DNA from: Stictocephala bisonia
Taxonomy: Eukaryota > Arthropoda > Insecta > Hemiptera > Membracidae
DNA length: 64,000 nucleotides
Direction of reading: 5' to 3'
Assembly (NCBI GenBank): GCA_035578905.1
Contig: JAQJVL010000607.1
Location: 434,001-498,000 of the forward strand
The notes below the pieces were generated by a model, which was not told the DNA's origin, ran no database searches, and saw only the letters and a list, made by a program, of their open reading frames with translations. A program made the translations under genes and the position numbers. The first letter of the stretch is position 1. Every line of letters begins with the position of its first letter. Positions 52,961 to 63,710 of this stretch are shown here, in pieces.

Positions 52961-53082
52961 CCTGTATTTTGTTGTTTTATTATTAGTATAAACAATTGAA
53001 AACAGCAGTGTTCCTTAAATGAATTGTTGCGAGTCTGAACAATGAAATATTTATCATTGTTCTGTTGTCTGTTAAATGAAAT

Positions 53083-53110
53083 ATTTATGGCGTATTTATA
53101 CGCCATAAAT
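53083..53110. repeat. 28-bp palindrome
   Basis: ATTTATGGCGTAT, TT, then the exact complement ATACGCCATAAAT. It lies between two pogo-like elements. Confidence 0.8.
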
Positions 53111-53150
53111 AAAATGTTCACTTGTAAACTGATTTATAAGTAATCATATA

Positions 53151-54072
53151 TAGTAAACCTCGTTTTATACAGACCCAAATTATCCGGATTATGGTTTATA
53201 GGATCAAGTGACAAATCTGATAGACAGCAAATATTTGTTTTCCAAAGTGCTTACACTGCCGTAAATCATTATTCTCTCATGGCAACGCCGGCAATAAACT
53301 CATTACAGCCGTGTTGCTGGATAGTACCATGGTGTGTAGGCATTGTTCCCGGTACATAGCAAACTGTACATACTGTATTGTATTTGGATTTTATCTTGGG
53401 CGATCCACATGGAACGCTTGTGTTGCTAGCTGTCATGTTGCATGCTTTGCATTGTTTCTATTAGTTGCCACTGAGTTGCGTACGTAGACATTTAAGCTTA
53501 TAGTACGGTTATGAATACGCAGAATACTGAATAGTGCTGAATAAATACTTTATAGTGTGATAGTTAACATTACTAAATGCTGCTTTATATGGTATAAAAC
53601 TGGTTTATTGATATGACCTTCCAATTCAGACGTTTATCATTGTCCAGACCATCTTAGTCATAAGAATAGCCAACAAAACGTATGGATTGCATCCTGTAGA
53701 TTCGGCTGTAGGATAATCTCATGCAAATGTAAACCGTCTGTAATGCAGACGGTTTACTGTAATTCTCTTCACAGTAAACTGTCTGTAATGCAGACGGTTT
53801 ACTGTAATTCTCTTCACAGTAAACTGTCTGTAATGCAGACGGTTTACTGTAATTCTCTTCACAGTAAACTGTCTGTAATGCAGACGGTTTACTGTAATTC
53901 TCTTCACAGTAAACTGTCTGCGCGCCTCTTTGAAGCCTACATTGCCTATTGTAACGTGTAGGTGTCTTTTAACAATATTTACACAATTTTTATTTTGTAT
54001 TTTTGTATCTGGATTTATTTATATCTGGATCTGTATACCACCACATTAGTTCAGATAAAACGAGGTTTACTG
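53151..54072. mobile_element. pogo/Tigger-like element with internal hairpin array
   Basis: TA at 53149-53150 and 54073-54074. Ends TAGTAAACCTCGTTTTATAC and, other strand, CAGTAAACCTCGTTTTATCT. 922 bp, no transposase. It contains a four-copy 45-bp array (53749-53928). Different subfamily from the element at 13704. Confidence 0.7.
53749..53928. repeat. 45-bp tandem repeat (4 copies) with internal hairpins
   Basis: ACGGTTTACTG starts at 53749, 53794, 53839 and 53884. Within each junction, ACAGTAAACTGTCTG, TAATG, CAGACGGTTTACTGT forms a hairpin with near-perfect 15-bp arms and a 5-base loop. Frames on both strands are open through it only because 45 is divisible by three. Confidence 0.92.
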
Positions 54073-54423
54073 TACCTAAACATAAATTATACTTCATTAA
54101 CATAAATAATACGAAATAATTATCTTAATTCCTCAAGATTACATTATGTTCAATTAAGTATTTTTTATTTTACTACAATTTGATTTAAACTTCTTATATC
54201 TACTTAAATGCAACAGACCCATACTTAAACTAAAAACTTTCTTTTGTCCCGGGCTGGCTTTCTTGATCATAAAGTCACTCATATTAATAACTAAAAAATG
54301 TCTGGCTAAAATATATTAAGATTATGTCAATTATTCTTATTTTTAAACTTTATAACTTTGATCAGTGATGTGCAAAACTAAATATATTTTATAACTATAT
54401 TGTAAGTGATAGTTTTATATTGT
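54073..54423. other. Noncoding intron sequence
   Basis: No recognised features between the pogo-like element and the next dispersed repeat. Confidence 0.4.
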
Positions 54424-54982
54424 ACTAGCTGAACCCGGCGGACGTTGTCTCGCCTTTCATTTTTCATTGACATACCAAAATAAAGCAATAAAACGAATTA
54501 TAGAAAAAACCATTATTTATTAAATGAGTGCAAGAGGGTAAACAATATTTTTGGTCTTCTTATTTGGTGTATAAATGTAAAGGTTTTTTGGTGAGCCTAC
54601 TCTCGAGCAAGCGAATACAGATCACCTGATCAAGTAAAAGTAGTGTGTGCTACACTCTCAAGGTGAAATGTAGAACTACAATAAATCAAAACATATACAG
54701 TACTGTTGTTGTTAGAACTTCAATCTGCTTATGGCATGTAAAACTACATTAAACCACACAGTCATATGTTTTTTGTAAACAATTCAGATTCTCCATTTGA
54801 ATAACATGGGATCTTTAGGAGCCCGTGGGGCGGGACCCTGTGGACGGATCTGCATCAAACTTCACAGAAACCATCTCGGGAGTATACAGGACAACATCCT
54901 AAAGTTTCATGGCGATCGGTTGGATGGTTTGGCAGCGCATAAACTTCAAACACACAAACATCCTCTTTTATAAATATAGATA
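54424..54982. mobile_element. Dispersed arthropod-type repeat (ACTAGCTGAACCCGGC family)
   Basis: Opens ACTAGCTGAACCCGGCGGAC and closes with AAGTTTCATGGCGATCGGTT...CAAACACACAAACATCC and TATAAATATAGATA. I know this opening and closing pair from non-autonomous repeats scattered through many insect genomes; the class is uncertain. No coding frame. Confidence 0.5.
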
Positions 54983-55104
54983 CAATAGTTTCTTGGCTTA
55001 TTTTTGGACATTGAAGGTCAGTATATAATAATATGGCTATTATAATGATAAAAAGACCTAATGTTCTTCACATTCTATGTTGCAAATTATTTTTAAATAC
55101 TTAC

Positions 55105-55226
55105 TGTAATGGCCAGTTTTGCTTTGGAAGATGACTATCTCCTTTCTTACATTTCTCTAGCTGAGCTGATCTATGGTACTCTGCTAATAGTGCTGAATAC
55201 TTCCTTTGATCATCAACTTTCAATGT
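55105..55226 (-). CDS. SENP1: SENP exon 1 of those visible
   Basis: 122 bp (40 codons + 2), acceptor TTACAG, donor GTAAGT. It reads TLKVDDQRKYSALLAEYHRS and then LEKCKKGDSHLPKQNWPL. It starts in phase 0 without a Met, so at least one more exon lies upstream. Its place and phases fit exon 2; the sequence itself is not strongly diagnostic. Confidence 0.8.
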
Positions 55227-55398
55227 CTGTAACAAAACAATGGTGATTGAGAAATCTTGCATGACCACATCATTATTTCCTATCAGAAAAAAAATATATA
55301 CCTTGATCTATAACATACACATTTCACCTGTCTAAGCATTTCAAAGCAAAATAAAATCACTATCTGTAAGACCTATATACTATGTAACATAGTAATTA

Positions 55399-55655
55399 GA
55401 ATAACCCGCCCACCCATACACGTACATTGGCATTGACCCACCCGCCCATCCATACACGTACATATGCATTGACCCACCCGCCCATCCATACACGTACATT
55501 GGCCTTGACCCACCCGCCCATCCATACACGTACAGTGGTATTGACCCACCAGCCTGCCCATACATGTACAGTGGTATTGACCCACCCGCCCACCATACAC
55601 GTACAGTGGTATTGACCCACCCGCCCTCCCATACACGTATAGTGGTATTGACGTA
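55399..55655. repeat. ~36-bp minisatellite array, left arm
   Basis: About seven units of the type CATACACGTACATTGGCATT plus GACCCACCCGCCCATC. It pairs in inverted orientation with the array at 56172-56335. Long open frames across it are artefacts of the 36-bp period. Confidence 0.9.
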
Positions 55656-56171
55656 TAGTGCCCTCCCATAGCACACTAGTGAGCCATAACAAAGATCGGC
55701 AAACGATATAAGAACTAGAACGTGCTGTCCATAATTCAAGCGCATAGCTCTTTAAACACAGTGTTGCAGTTATTGTATCAAATAACCTTGCAGGCAACAC
55801 GGGAAATAAGGATTGCCACTACGTTACCTAGCCTAGCAGTAAAATAAAATCAATGAAAGATGTCAGATGTAATTTGAAGAGTAAAATAAAAGTCCAAGAA
55901 AGAATGATAGACCTGTTGGCAAATAGTTTTAAGATATTTCCCTTGAGGGGTTTTGTTAATAGTTTTTAAAACATCAACACATATAAGTGTAAGATGGTTT
56001 TCTCTAAAACGATTAAGTTAATTTTAACTATTTATTTTTACAGCCCCAAAACTTTTAATTTTTTTAAAGGAAATTGTAATTTTATTTTACCTAATCCAGC
56101 TATGCTCAAGAAATGGTTATTAAGCATCAACTACTCATCTGGATTTTTAGATAAAGAATTAATTTTTTTAC
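55656..56171. other. Sequence between inverted minisatellite arms
   Basis: About 500 bp of ordinary AT-rich DNA. ACTACGTTACCTAGC near 55820 resembles GCTACGTTACCGCT at 51198. No supported gene. Confidence 0.4.
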
Positions 56172-56335
56172 CAATACCACCGTATGTGTATGGCTGGGAG
56201 GGTGGGTCAATACCACCGTACATGTATGGGTGGGAGGGTGGGCCAATACCACCGTGCGTGTATGGCTGGGAGGGTGGGCCAATACCACCAAACGTGTCTG
56301 GATGGGCCAATACCACCGTACGTGTATGGGTGGGT
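56172..56335. repeat. ~36-bp minisatellite array, inverted right arm
   Basis: Four to five units of GGGTGGGCCAATACCACCG with TACGTGTATGG, the reverse complement of the left array's unit. Ends GTATGGGTGGGTTTAGATTT, mirroring the left array's start AGAATAACCCGCCCACCCATAC. Confidence 0.88.
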
Positions 56336-57491
56336 TTAGATTTTAGCATGCTAATGACTAATCAACCGGTAGTCAAAAGTGTTACTGATCTTTCTAAGTC
56401 GTACTTAATAGATGGTAATTTACATTTGAGAATATGAGCATTAGGAAGCAGGAAATTTATGTCACAAATAAACACATCATTTTGGATATGAAACGCTTGT
56501 CAATTATTTTAAACAGGGAAAACTAGCAAGCGAGGCTTTCCAAATAGTTCTTTAAAAGGGACCTTAATTAAACTATCTATTAATAAAAATGATCTACACA
56601 GCTATTAATACACATCTGCTGTAGGCTATTTTTTAATTAATAGGATAAGCTCCAAAGTATTGTGAACATTTAATAATGAAGTTGCATTAGGGATAAATGT
56701 ATGGAAAATAACCTTTAACGTGTCAAGTATTAATATACTGTACAAGTTTCCAAGAGGTTCGGTGTAAACTACAGGACTTAATGTATTTTAATGTTAAGAT
56801 TAGCACTAAAATGATTCAGTATGTTTTATTTTGGATCCTTGTAATTTTTTTTTTTAATTTGGTGTGTAACACATTATTTGTTAAAGGTACTATTGGTTCA
56901 AAATACAGTAAAGTCAGTTTTAAATACATTATACGTTAAGGTTTGAGTTATGCTTATTAACAGAAAAACATGCTTTCTTTCTTTCATATCTTACAAATGA
57001 ATGTAAGAATTTTGGTACAAACATTCAGAGCTGATGTTGCAAATGCCATTACATTTTAGTAGACTGACCCCATAATGCAATTATAGATGAGTCCACTGTT
57101 AAAATTATAAAATGTAATAAAATACTATTTGATAATCTGTATAGTCTACACGCTTATCAGGAAAAATTAAGCCAACGATAAGAAAATAGCAATTAAAAAA
57201 TAAATAATACTAAGGAGCTATGGTTAAGGATTATATTGATTATTTCAGCAAATTAAGGATGAAGGCCAGTTTTCATTAAAGAGAATAATTAGTAATTATA
57301 TTTATAACAAGAATAAACTCTAGAGCATAGATAGATTTAGAACAACTTAGATTTAGAAGAAAACGAAGCTAGTTTCATTTAGGAAAAATCTTGGACTTAT
57401 TACAAGGAAAATATTCCTTATTATTTCAGTAGCTTTGTTTACAAAAAAATACATCTAGAATTCTAGAATGTAAAGAATTCTGTTACTTATT
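56336..57491. other. Noncoding AT-rich DNA
   Basis: No supported frame or repeat. The 5' exons of SENP may lie here or further upstream but could not be recognised. Confidence 0.35.
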
Positions 57492-57742
57492 ACTAGAGGT
57501 ACGCTGCATTAGAAAAATCAATGCAATTTGACTCAGGACTAGTCAAATTGTCGATGCATCGAACGTCAGGTGATGCATAAGCAATATCAATATCTCAGAA
57601 TTCTTCTTATCTGCGAAAATGACGAATTATTAAGAAAAATTCCTTTTTAATCAATAATATTTATTATTCTTTTAGAACTACAGTAGTACTTTATTGTTTT
57701 GAATAAAATATTTTACAATGAAATAGTTGTAAAATGATTATT
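57492..57742. mobile_element. hAT-like MITE copy 2
   Basis: TAGAGGTACGCTGCA start; homologous in order to 4582-4812 (CTAGTCAAAT, GATGCAT, AGCAATAT, CTCAGAATT, AAATAGTTGTAAAAT). No transposase, no clear right end. Confidence 0.5.
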
Positions 57743-58599
57743 ACTCGAGGTTTTTTTCATTCTGAGGGGACAGGCGCGATCGGACACAAACCTGATTATA
57801 TCGCAATAAAGGATAAAGAGGTCGACTGGGAGTTACAAGTCCATCAAGCCATGCATATGGGTATTGTAATTTATGTGTGGCAGCGTACCACGAATCATTA
57901 GAACATTCTCATAAAGTTATTTCAGTTAGTCGGCAATTATTTTGGGATCGGTATTTGATTTAAACAAATAATACAAATTGCTGCATATTTAATTGGAATA
58001 ATGAAATTAGGTTCTTTTATTGAGTTTTCGAAAATAACATCAGTCAATTTGTTATCTTGACTTTTATTATCACTTCCTGTCTGATAAGATACCTGGCCTC
58101 TGGAGTCTATCCTTTTTACAAAACATTTCTGAATCTAACCACAGCCTTTTGTTTTCTTTTATAAATTCAAACGTGTTGCATTTCAAACATTTCACGTTTG
58201 TCCATTTTGATTCAGTTAGTCTATTGACACTGTGTTCTAAAATATATTACTCAAGATTATTTGCATAAAAAAAAGTACAATTAAACGTTAGTTATTAAAA
58301 ACAACTCTATTAGCATATATTTTCAACCTTTTATTGACAAATATTTAAAATTTAAATTAATATAAAAACTCTTTATGTATTCAATAAACTACATTTTATT
58401 TCTTATGTTTATACCGTAATTAATTTTCATATATTGGCTAAACAATAATGGATTGTTATACTTAAATCAAAATTAAACTTATTCTAATAATAATAATACT
58501 TTCTATACATATGATGTATTTATTTATTTTTATTTATTTATATCTTTTTTATTCATTAGTATTACAAGAATACATTGAATGGTGTCAAGTATTAACCTA
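57743..58599. other. GC-richer island then AT-rich DNA
   Basis: 57745-57905 is more balanced in composition than its surroundings and open for about 50 codons on the minus strand, without recognisable domain or good splice sites. The rest is AT-rich, ending in TTTATTTA-type repeats near 58508-58550 at the 3' side of the LINE. Confidence 0.35.
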
Positions 58600-58724
58600 G
58601 GTCAATCAAATTAAAATAGTAATTAATACATACTATATACATGTCTTTGCAAAATTATGATTAAAATAATATCCTTATAGAAGTGAATAAAATATGAAAT
58701 TTGTAATTTACATTTGTGTTACTG

Positions 58725-59691
58725 TTACAGTTCATCAAGTGAATACAGAGTTTTATTTATTAAATATATTTTAGGTTTATCCTTAAATTTTGATAAAGAT
58801 GTTTCTGATTTGATATTTTCGGGTAATTTACTAGTAAATATTATTCCTGCATACTGTGGTTTTTTACAAAATAGTGCCAATCGATGAGAGGGAATGGTTA
58901 ATTTGTTCCGCTGTCTAGTATAGTAATGATTATCGCCATTAAGTTTCTGCTGTCCGATTTTTGACCTAATGGATAGTACTACTTCGTAAATGTACATTCC
59001 ACAGACAGTGAGAATTTGTAGTTCGGCAAATTTTTCTTTAACTGAAACTTGAGGTTTCAAATTTAATATGATTCTTATTGCCTTCTTTTGCATTATTAAG
59101 ATTGATTCAAGATTTTTTAAATTTGTTGCACCGTACAAGGGTATACCAAAATAAATGGTGGAATGTATGTATGCAAAATAAACCATTCTTAAAGTGTTTA
59201 TGTCACAAAGATATCTTAATTTTCTTATTGCATATATACCGGATGATACTTTGGACAAAACTTTCATAACATGAAGATCCCAGTCTAAATTCATGTCACA
59301 TGTTAACCCTAGAAAGTTTACCTCTTTAACCTGAGAAATTTCAAATTTACCAGTACAATTAAAAGGTTTATTTTTCCAACTCTTTGTTTGAAAAGCTATA
59401 CAGTTGGTTTTTTCTAAATTTAAAAGCAAACCATTTTGATTAAAATACTGACAGAGATGAGTTAAGCATCCAGCTTACTTTCAATTTCTTCCCAAGATGG
59501 AGCATTAATATTTATATTTGTATCATCAGCATACAAACAAATTTTACTCGAAGAGCACAGTTTTGGAAAATCATTTAAAAAGCAAACAAATAAAATGGGA
59601 CCTAAAATGGAGCCCTGTGGGACACCATATTTAATTGTTTTCACTGAAGATTTGTAATGATTTTTGAAATGTTTACCATCTTGATGAGATA
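58725..59691 (-). pseudogene. LINE reverse transcriptase, C-terminal half
   Basis: Continues from the mariner insertion: KTIKYGVPQGSILGPILFVC (motif B), KICLYADDTNININ (catalytic YADD), then after a stop near 59460 LLLNLEKTNCIAFQ, VNFLGLTCDMNLDW, YFGIPLYGATNLKNLESIL and MQKKAIRIILNL. The FLGLxxDxxLxWxxH and QKKAIRxI blocks are those of CR1/jockey-group enzymes. Ends TLYSLDEL at 58725. Confidence 0.85.
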
Positions 59692-61023
59692 CGAGGTACG
59701 TCCAGAAAGTAAGTTCCGTTTGGTAATAAAAATAATTTGTCTACAGATACAGAAAAAATATTTATTGCACTAAAATCTACAACTCTTAAACTACTTTTCT
59801 ACAAAACTGCCGAAATTTTGCAGGCATTTGTCATAGCGTGGCACAAGTTTTTCTATGCCTTCTTCATAGAAGGTTGCCGCCTGTGTCTTCAACCATTTGG
59901 AAACATTTTCTTTCAGCTCTTCGTCATCGTTGAAGTGTTGACCGCCAAGGAAAGACTTCAGATGTAAGAACAGATGAAAGTCGCTAGGAGCGAGGTCAGG
60001 GCTGTACGGAGGATGGTCAAACATGTCCCAGCCAAATCCCTGTATGAGGTTTTTCATCACATTTGCAGTGTGTGGTCGTGCATTGTCGTGAAGAAAAACA
60101 ACACCTTTGGACAGAAATCCTCGGCGCTTATTCTGTATTGCGCGGCGCAATTTCCTCATTGTCTCGCAGTAAACTTCTGCATTGATTGTTTGACCTCACG
60201 GTAAGAAATCAATCAGTAAGATGCCTTTCCTGTCCCAAAACACTGTGCACATGATTTTTCGAGGTGGCAAGATTTGTTTCGGCTTAACCTTTGCTGGAGA
60301 TGAAGTGTGCCTCCATTCCATTGATTGCCGCTTAGTTTCTGGGGTGTCATAAGAAACCCAAGTTTCATCTCCTGTGACTATCTGTGACAGAAAATCTTCA
60401 CCGCCTTCATCATAACGATTCAAAAACTGAAGTGCACTACCCATCCGTTGTGTTTTGTGTTGCTCAGTAAGAATTTTGGGTACCCAACGTGAGCAAAGTT
60501 TTTGAAATTTCAGTTTTTCGGTAACAATTTCATGAATTAATGATCGTGAGATTTGGGGGAATTCCATAGCGAGAGCACTCATTGTAAACTTACGGTTTTC
60601 CTTGATCTTCTCATCAATCGTGTGAACCAGTTCTTCTGTAATCAAAGATGGACGCCCACTTCGTTCTTCATCATGCACTTCATTACGTCCTTCATTAAAC
60701 TGTCGGACCCATCTTCTCACCATTGAATCACTCATCGTATTTTGTCCGTAAACCTCGCAAATTTGCCGATAAATGTCAATCGGTTTCACTTTCTTAGCAT
60801 TCAGAAAACGAATCACAGATCTGATTTCACAAGCGGCGGGATTTTCGATCAACACCGACATTTTAAACAAGCACAACAAAGCGTACGAGACTGACAACGA
60901 TCTCAAAATGGCGCACGTTTCTTCTCCTTGATACAGAGCGTCTGCCGCGCATGCGCGGAACTGCGATCGCAGCGCTGCAGCGGATATAAATGGAAACGGA
61001 ACTTACTTTCTGGACGTACCTCG
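59692..61023 (-). mobile_element. Mariner element (DD34D) inside the LINE
   Basis: TA at 59690-59691 and 61024-61025. Terminal repeats begin CGAGGTACGTCCAGAAAGTA on both ends, and TAAGTTCCGTTT follows on each side. 1,332 bp; full-length mariner; a different family from the one at 49490. Its insertion between reverse transcriptase motifs A and B of the LINE shows that it came later. Confidence 0.93.
59791..60861 (-). pseudogene. Mariner transposase, single nonsense codon
   Basis: I prefer the start MSVLIENPAACEIRSVIRFL at 60861 over the ATG at 60906. Helix-turn-helix region VRRWVRQFNEGRNEV; linker SGRPSLITEE; catalytic TGDETWVSYDTPETKRQSME; then DFLP and a TGA near 60196, after which the same reading continues GQTINAEVYCETM. 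The second and third aspartates lie in LHDNARPHTAN and HPPYSPDLAPSDFHLF, 34 residues apart. Ends NFGSFVEK. One point mutation separates it from a full frame. Confidence 0.92.
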
Positions 61024-61025
61024 TA

Positions 61026-62333
61026 TTTCGACAAATTGCTTTCGATTACTTAAGTAAGATTCAATCCAATCATATGATTGACCCCTTAGCCCTAAATTAT
61101 ATAATTTAAATAAAAGAGATGAATGAGGAATAGAATCAAAAGCTTTGCTCAGATCCATTAATATTCCCATTACCTTTCTGTTCTCATCCAATGAATTAAT
61201 TACAGATTCAATGAATTCCGTTGCTGCCGTAATGACAGACTTTCCCTTACGAAAACCGTGTTGACAGTCACGAATTAAATTATTTTTTCTAAGAAATTGA
61301 CTAGTTGCTCACAAAAGGCTCTTTCAAAAATTTTAGAGATAGTGGGAAGCATGGATATTGGTCTATAATTTTGAATATCAGTTTTTTCTCCTTTTTTAAA
61401 AACTGTATTACTTTGGCAATTTTGAGTTTGCTTGGAAACAAGCCTGAAATGAAGGATGAATTGATCAAATGAGAAATTGGTTTTACCAACTGAAATTTAC
61501 AACTTTTTATCAAGCTTATCGGTACTTCATCAAATCCTGAACTTTTTTTATTCTTTAAACTATCAATTATTTTTAATACTTCCTTCTCATCTATTGGCTT
61601 ACACTTAAAAACATTATAATTATCATTCATACACAGGTTGGTAGTACTGACTTGATTGATTTCATTAGTCATAGTCTTATTCCTATCTAGTTTAGGTATA
61701 ATGTTGCTTTCAACATAATTTAGGAAATAATTATTAAATCTCTCACACACAACAGCAGGATCATGAACAGATCTACCCTGAATGTTTACAGTATTGTTTT
61801 TTTCACTTGAAGTATTTTTCCCTACCTCATTGTTAATTATTTTCCATGTGGTTTTGTTAACATTTGAAGATAAATTAAGAGTTTTTGAAAAATGTCGCTT
61901 TTTCTGCTCATACATTTTTTTCTAAATGATTTATTCATTTTTTTCACCTTTAAAAACAGGGAGTTATTTTGAGTTTCTCTAGCTACCTTACTCAGTTCAA
62001 TAATTTCTACTTTATCTGATTTAAGGTCTTTAGTGATCCATGGCTTTTTATTTTTAAAACTTCTATTTAATTTTCTAGGAAAGAATAAATTAAAATAAAA
62101 CATAAATGTATCATAAAAAACATCATATTTACAATAAGGTTCTGCCATATATACATTATGCCATGACTCTGATTGTAATGCTTTAGAAAATTTGGACATG
62201 TTTGTTTCAGAGAATTTTCTAGAAAATTCTGATATCACTGTGGACTTTCTGTTTTTTGTTTCTTTATTTAAAGATTTTAAGACTAGTAATTGGGCATCAT
62301 GATCGGAGAGTTGAGTATTACTACTATCCGATT
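61026..62333 (-). pseudogene. LINE endonuclease end and reverse transcriptase N-terminal half
   Basis: From 62333: QLSDHDAQLLVLKS is the terminal SDH motif of AP-type endonucleases. A linker domain follows (NRSFKNKKPWITKDL). After a frameshift near 61910 comes NNEVGKNTSS...VCERFNNYFLNYV, then the fingers with DSLKNKKSSGFDEVPISLIK and SSFISGLFPSKLKIAKV. Motif A, GILMDLSKAFDSIPHSSLLF, is at about 61120-61180. It is cut at 61026 by the mariner. Confidence 0.85.
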
Positions 62334-62640
62334 ATATATTATATATAACTATACTATCCGGAAAGTTGAGTGTATAAAATTGTATAGAATATAAAAAATA
62401 TACAATAATATAAAATATAATAGTGTATAACAAATTATAGAACTGCAAGATTTTTCTTCATTAGTTCAAAGAATTCTTAAATTTTATATAAACAATTTTC
62501 TGTTAAAATTTTTCTTAATCTTGATTTGAAATGTTTACAATATAAATGTTGTGCAGAAGCTGACAGAGTTGTATAGTATTATATTTATGTACATGAAGTT
62601 CTTCTGTGATTTGTGATATTTATATTGTTTGATTTCGAAT
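62334..62640. other. AT-rich spacer
   Basis: Very AT-rich, with TATATA-type repeats at 62330-62350 and 62395-62425. No frame. Confidence 0.45.
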
Positions 62641-63710
62641 TTATTATTATTTTTGGTGTTTTAGGAATGCACATTGGAGTTTTTTTGATAATATTATTGA
62701 ATATTTTTTTATGCTGAGAAGTGACTTGTAAACTATAAGGGTTGGAAGTGAGATAATATTTAATTTTATAAATAATGGCTTACAATGAGTAGTCTGCGTT
62801 ACTCCACATATTAATAGTAATGCTTTTTTTAATAATAAACAATTTCTTGATGTTTGAAGATTGCTCCCATAAATGTGTACCATAGCTTAATTAACTATGA
62901 ATGTAGGCATAGTAAACTAGAACCAGAACATCATCGGTTACATTGTTCTTTAATATTTTCAAACAATAAATTCCTTTATTAATGTTTTTCATAATATTGT
63001 TAGTATCATTCTGCCAATCTAAATTACTATCCAATATAAATCCTAGAAATTTCAGTTGTTTTATATCTAATAATATTTTTGTTTTATTTGAAAATTTTTA
63101 TTTCTATACCTTGAATTTTATTTATGTTGAGGCAGAGTTTGTTAGCAATGCACCATTGTTTTACTTTATTTGCTATTGAAGAAAGTGGTTCCACTACATC
63201 TCCACAATTGTTTCCACTGATATTCAATCCCAAATCATCAGCATACAAAAAGCATTCAATATTTTCAGTTATCAAATGTCCAGCAATATCATTTATATAT
63301 TAAAAAATAAAGGACCTAAAGAAGGGCCTTATGCAATTCTAAATTTAACTTCTTTAGGAAGAGAGTAATTATTATTTAGTTCCACTTGTGTGTTCTATTC
63401 GTTAAAAAAGACTCAATTAATTTCACTGATGATTTATCAAATCCATAATAATTTAATTTATATAGTAATATATTAAATGGAACTGTGTCGAAAGCCTTAG
63501 TCATATCAAAAGACCTGAAGCAAATTAATTTTCCATTTTCAATTTTATGGATTGTTTCTTTTACAAGAGCAGAAACTGCGTCAATTCTAAATCCAAATTG
63601 TCTGCTAGAAAAAAGTTGTTGATTTTCAAAATAATCTGTAATTTGTCTACATATTAATACTTCAAATACTTTCGAAAGACCTGGTACAATTGAAATTGGT
63701 TATAATTGGT
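62641..63710 (-). pseudogene. Second CR1/jockey-group LINE fragment, heavily mutated
   Basis: On the minus strand from 63700: QFGFR-type and ICFRSFDMTKAFDTVPFNIL (motif A), then ENIECFLYADDLGLNISGNN (catalytic YADD, 63084-63275), and degenerate thumb and tail sequence to about 62647 (IYGSNLQTSRN). Several stops and shifts. It belongs to a different family from the LINE at 58725. 5'-truncated at about 63710. Confidence 0.75.

Larger units (their letters stand above)
34381..55226 (-). other. SENP1: SENP1/Ulp1-type SUMO protease gene (8 exons seen, 5' end missing)
   Basis: Eight minus-strand exons (55105-55226, 52038-52259, 51411-51618, 48789-48911, 47833-47970, 43467-43604, 38946-39032, 34381-34542) join to 1,200 bp: 399 codons and a stop, all GT-AG and phase-consistent. 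The C48 cysteine protease domain fills about visible residues 195-399, with catalytic His289 (LGMHWC), Asp306 (YFDSMG), Gln351 and Cys357 (NGSDCGVF). His-to-Asp spacing is 17, as in human SENP1. Family members mature SUMO and cleave it from targets, mostly at nuclear pores and in the nucleus. The N-terminal region before residue 1 here is missing; such regions are poorly conserved and set localisation. SENP1 versus SENP2 cannot be decided. Introns are loaded with transposons, but no exon is damaged. Confidence 0.93.
58600..62333 (-). mobile_element. CR1/jockey-group LINE split by a mariner
   Basis: The minus strand carries the end of an AP-type endonuclease, a full reverse transcriptase and a C-terminal tail over 58725-62333. 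It is broken by a mariner at 59692-61023 and by several shifts and stops. Total LINE sequence is about 2.4 kb. It is 5'-truncated at about 62333, within the endonuclease. The precise 3' border and target duplication were not determined. Confidence 0.8.

Noticed and set aside
53719..53961. Repeat proteins on both strands
   Set aside because: Artefact of the 45-bp tandem array, open in both directions because the period is a multiple of three.
55373..55800. Glycine/tyrosine-rich repeat proteins of 98-134 codons
   Set aside because: All are readings of the 36-bp minisatellite in different frames; no start context or unique domain.
57743..57910. Small nuclear RNA or exon in the GC-richer island
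   Set aside because: No match to snRNA structures I know and no good splice sites; kept only as a weak pointer for missing SENP exons.
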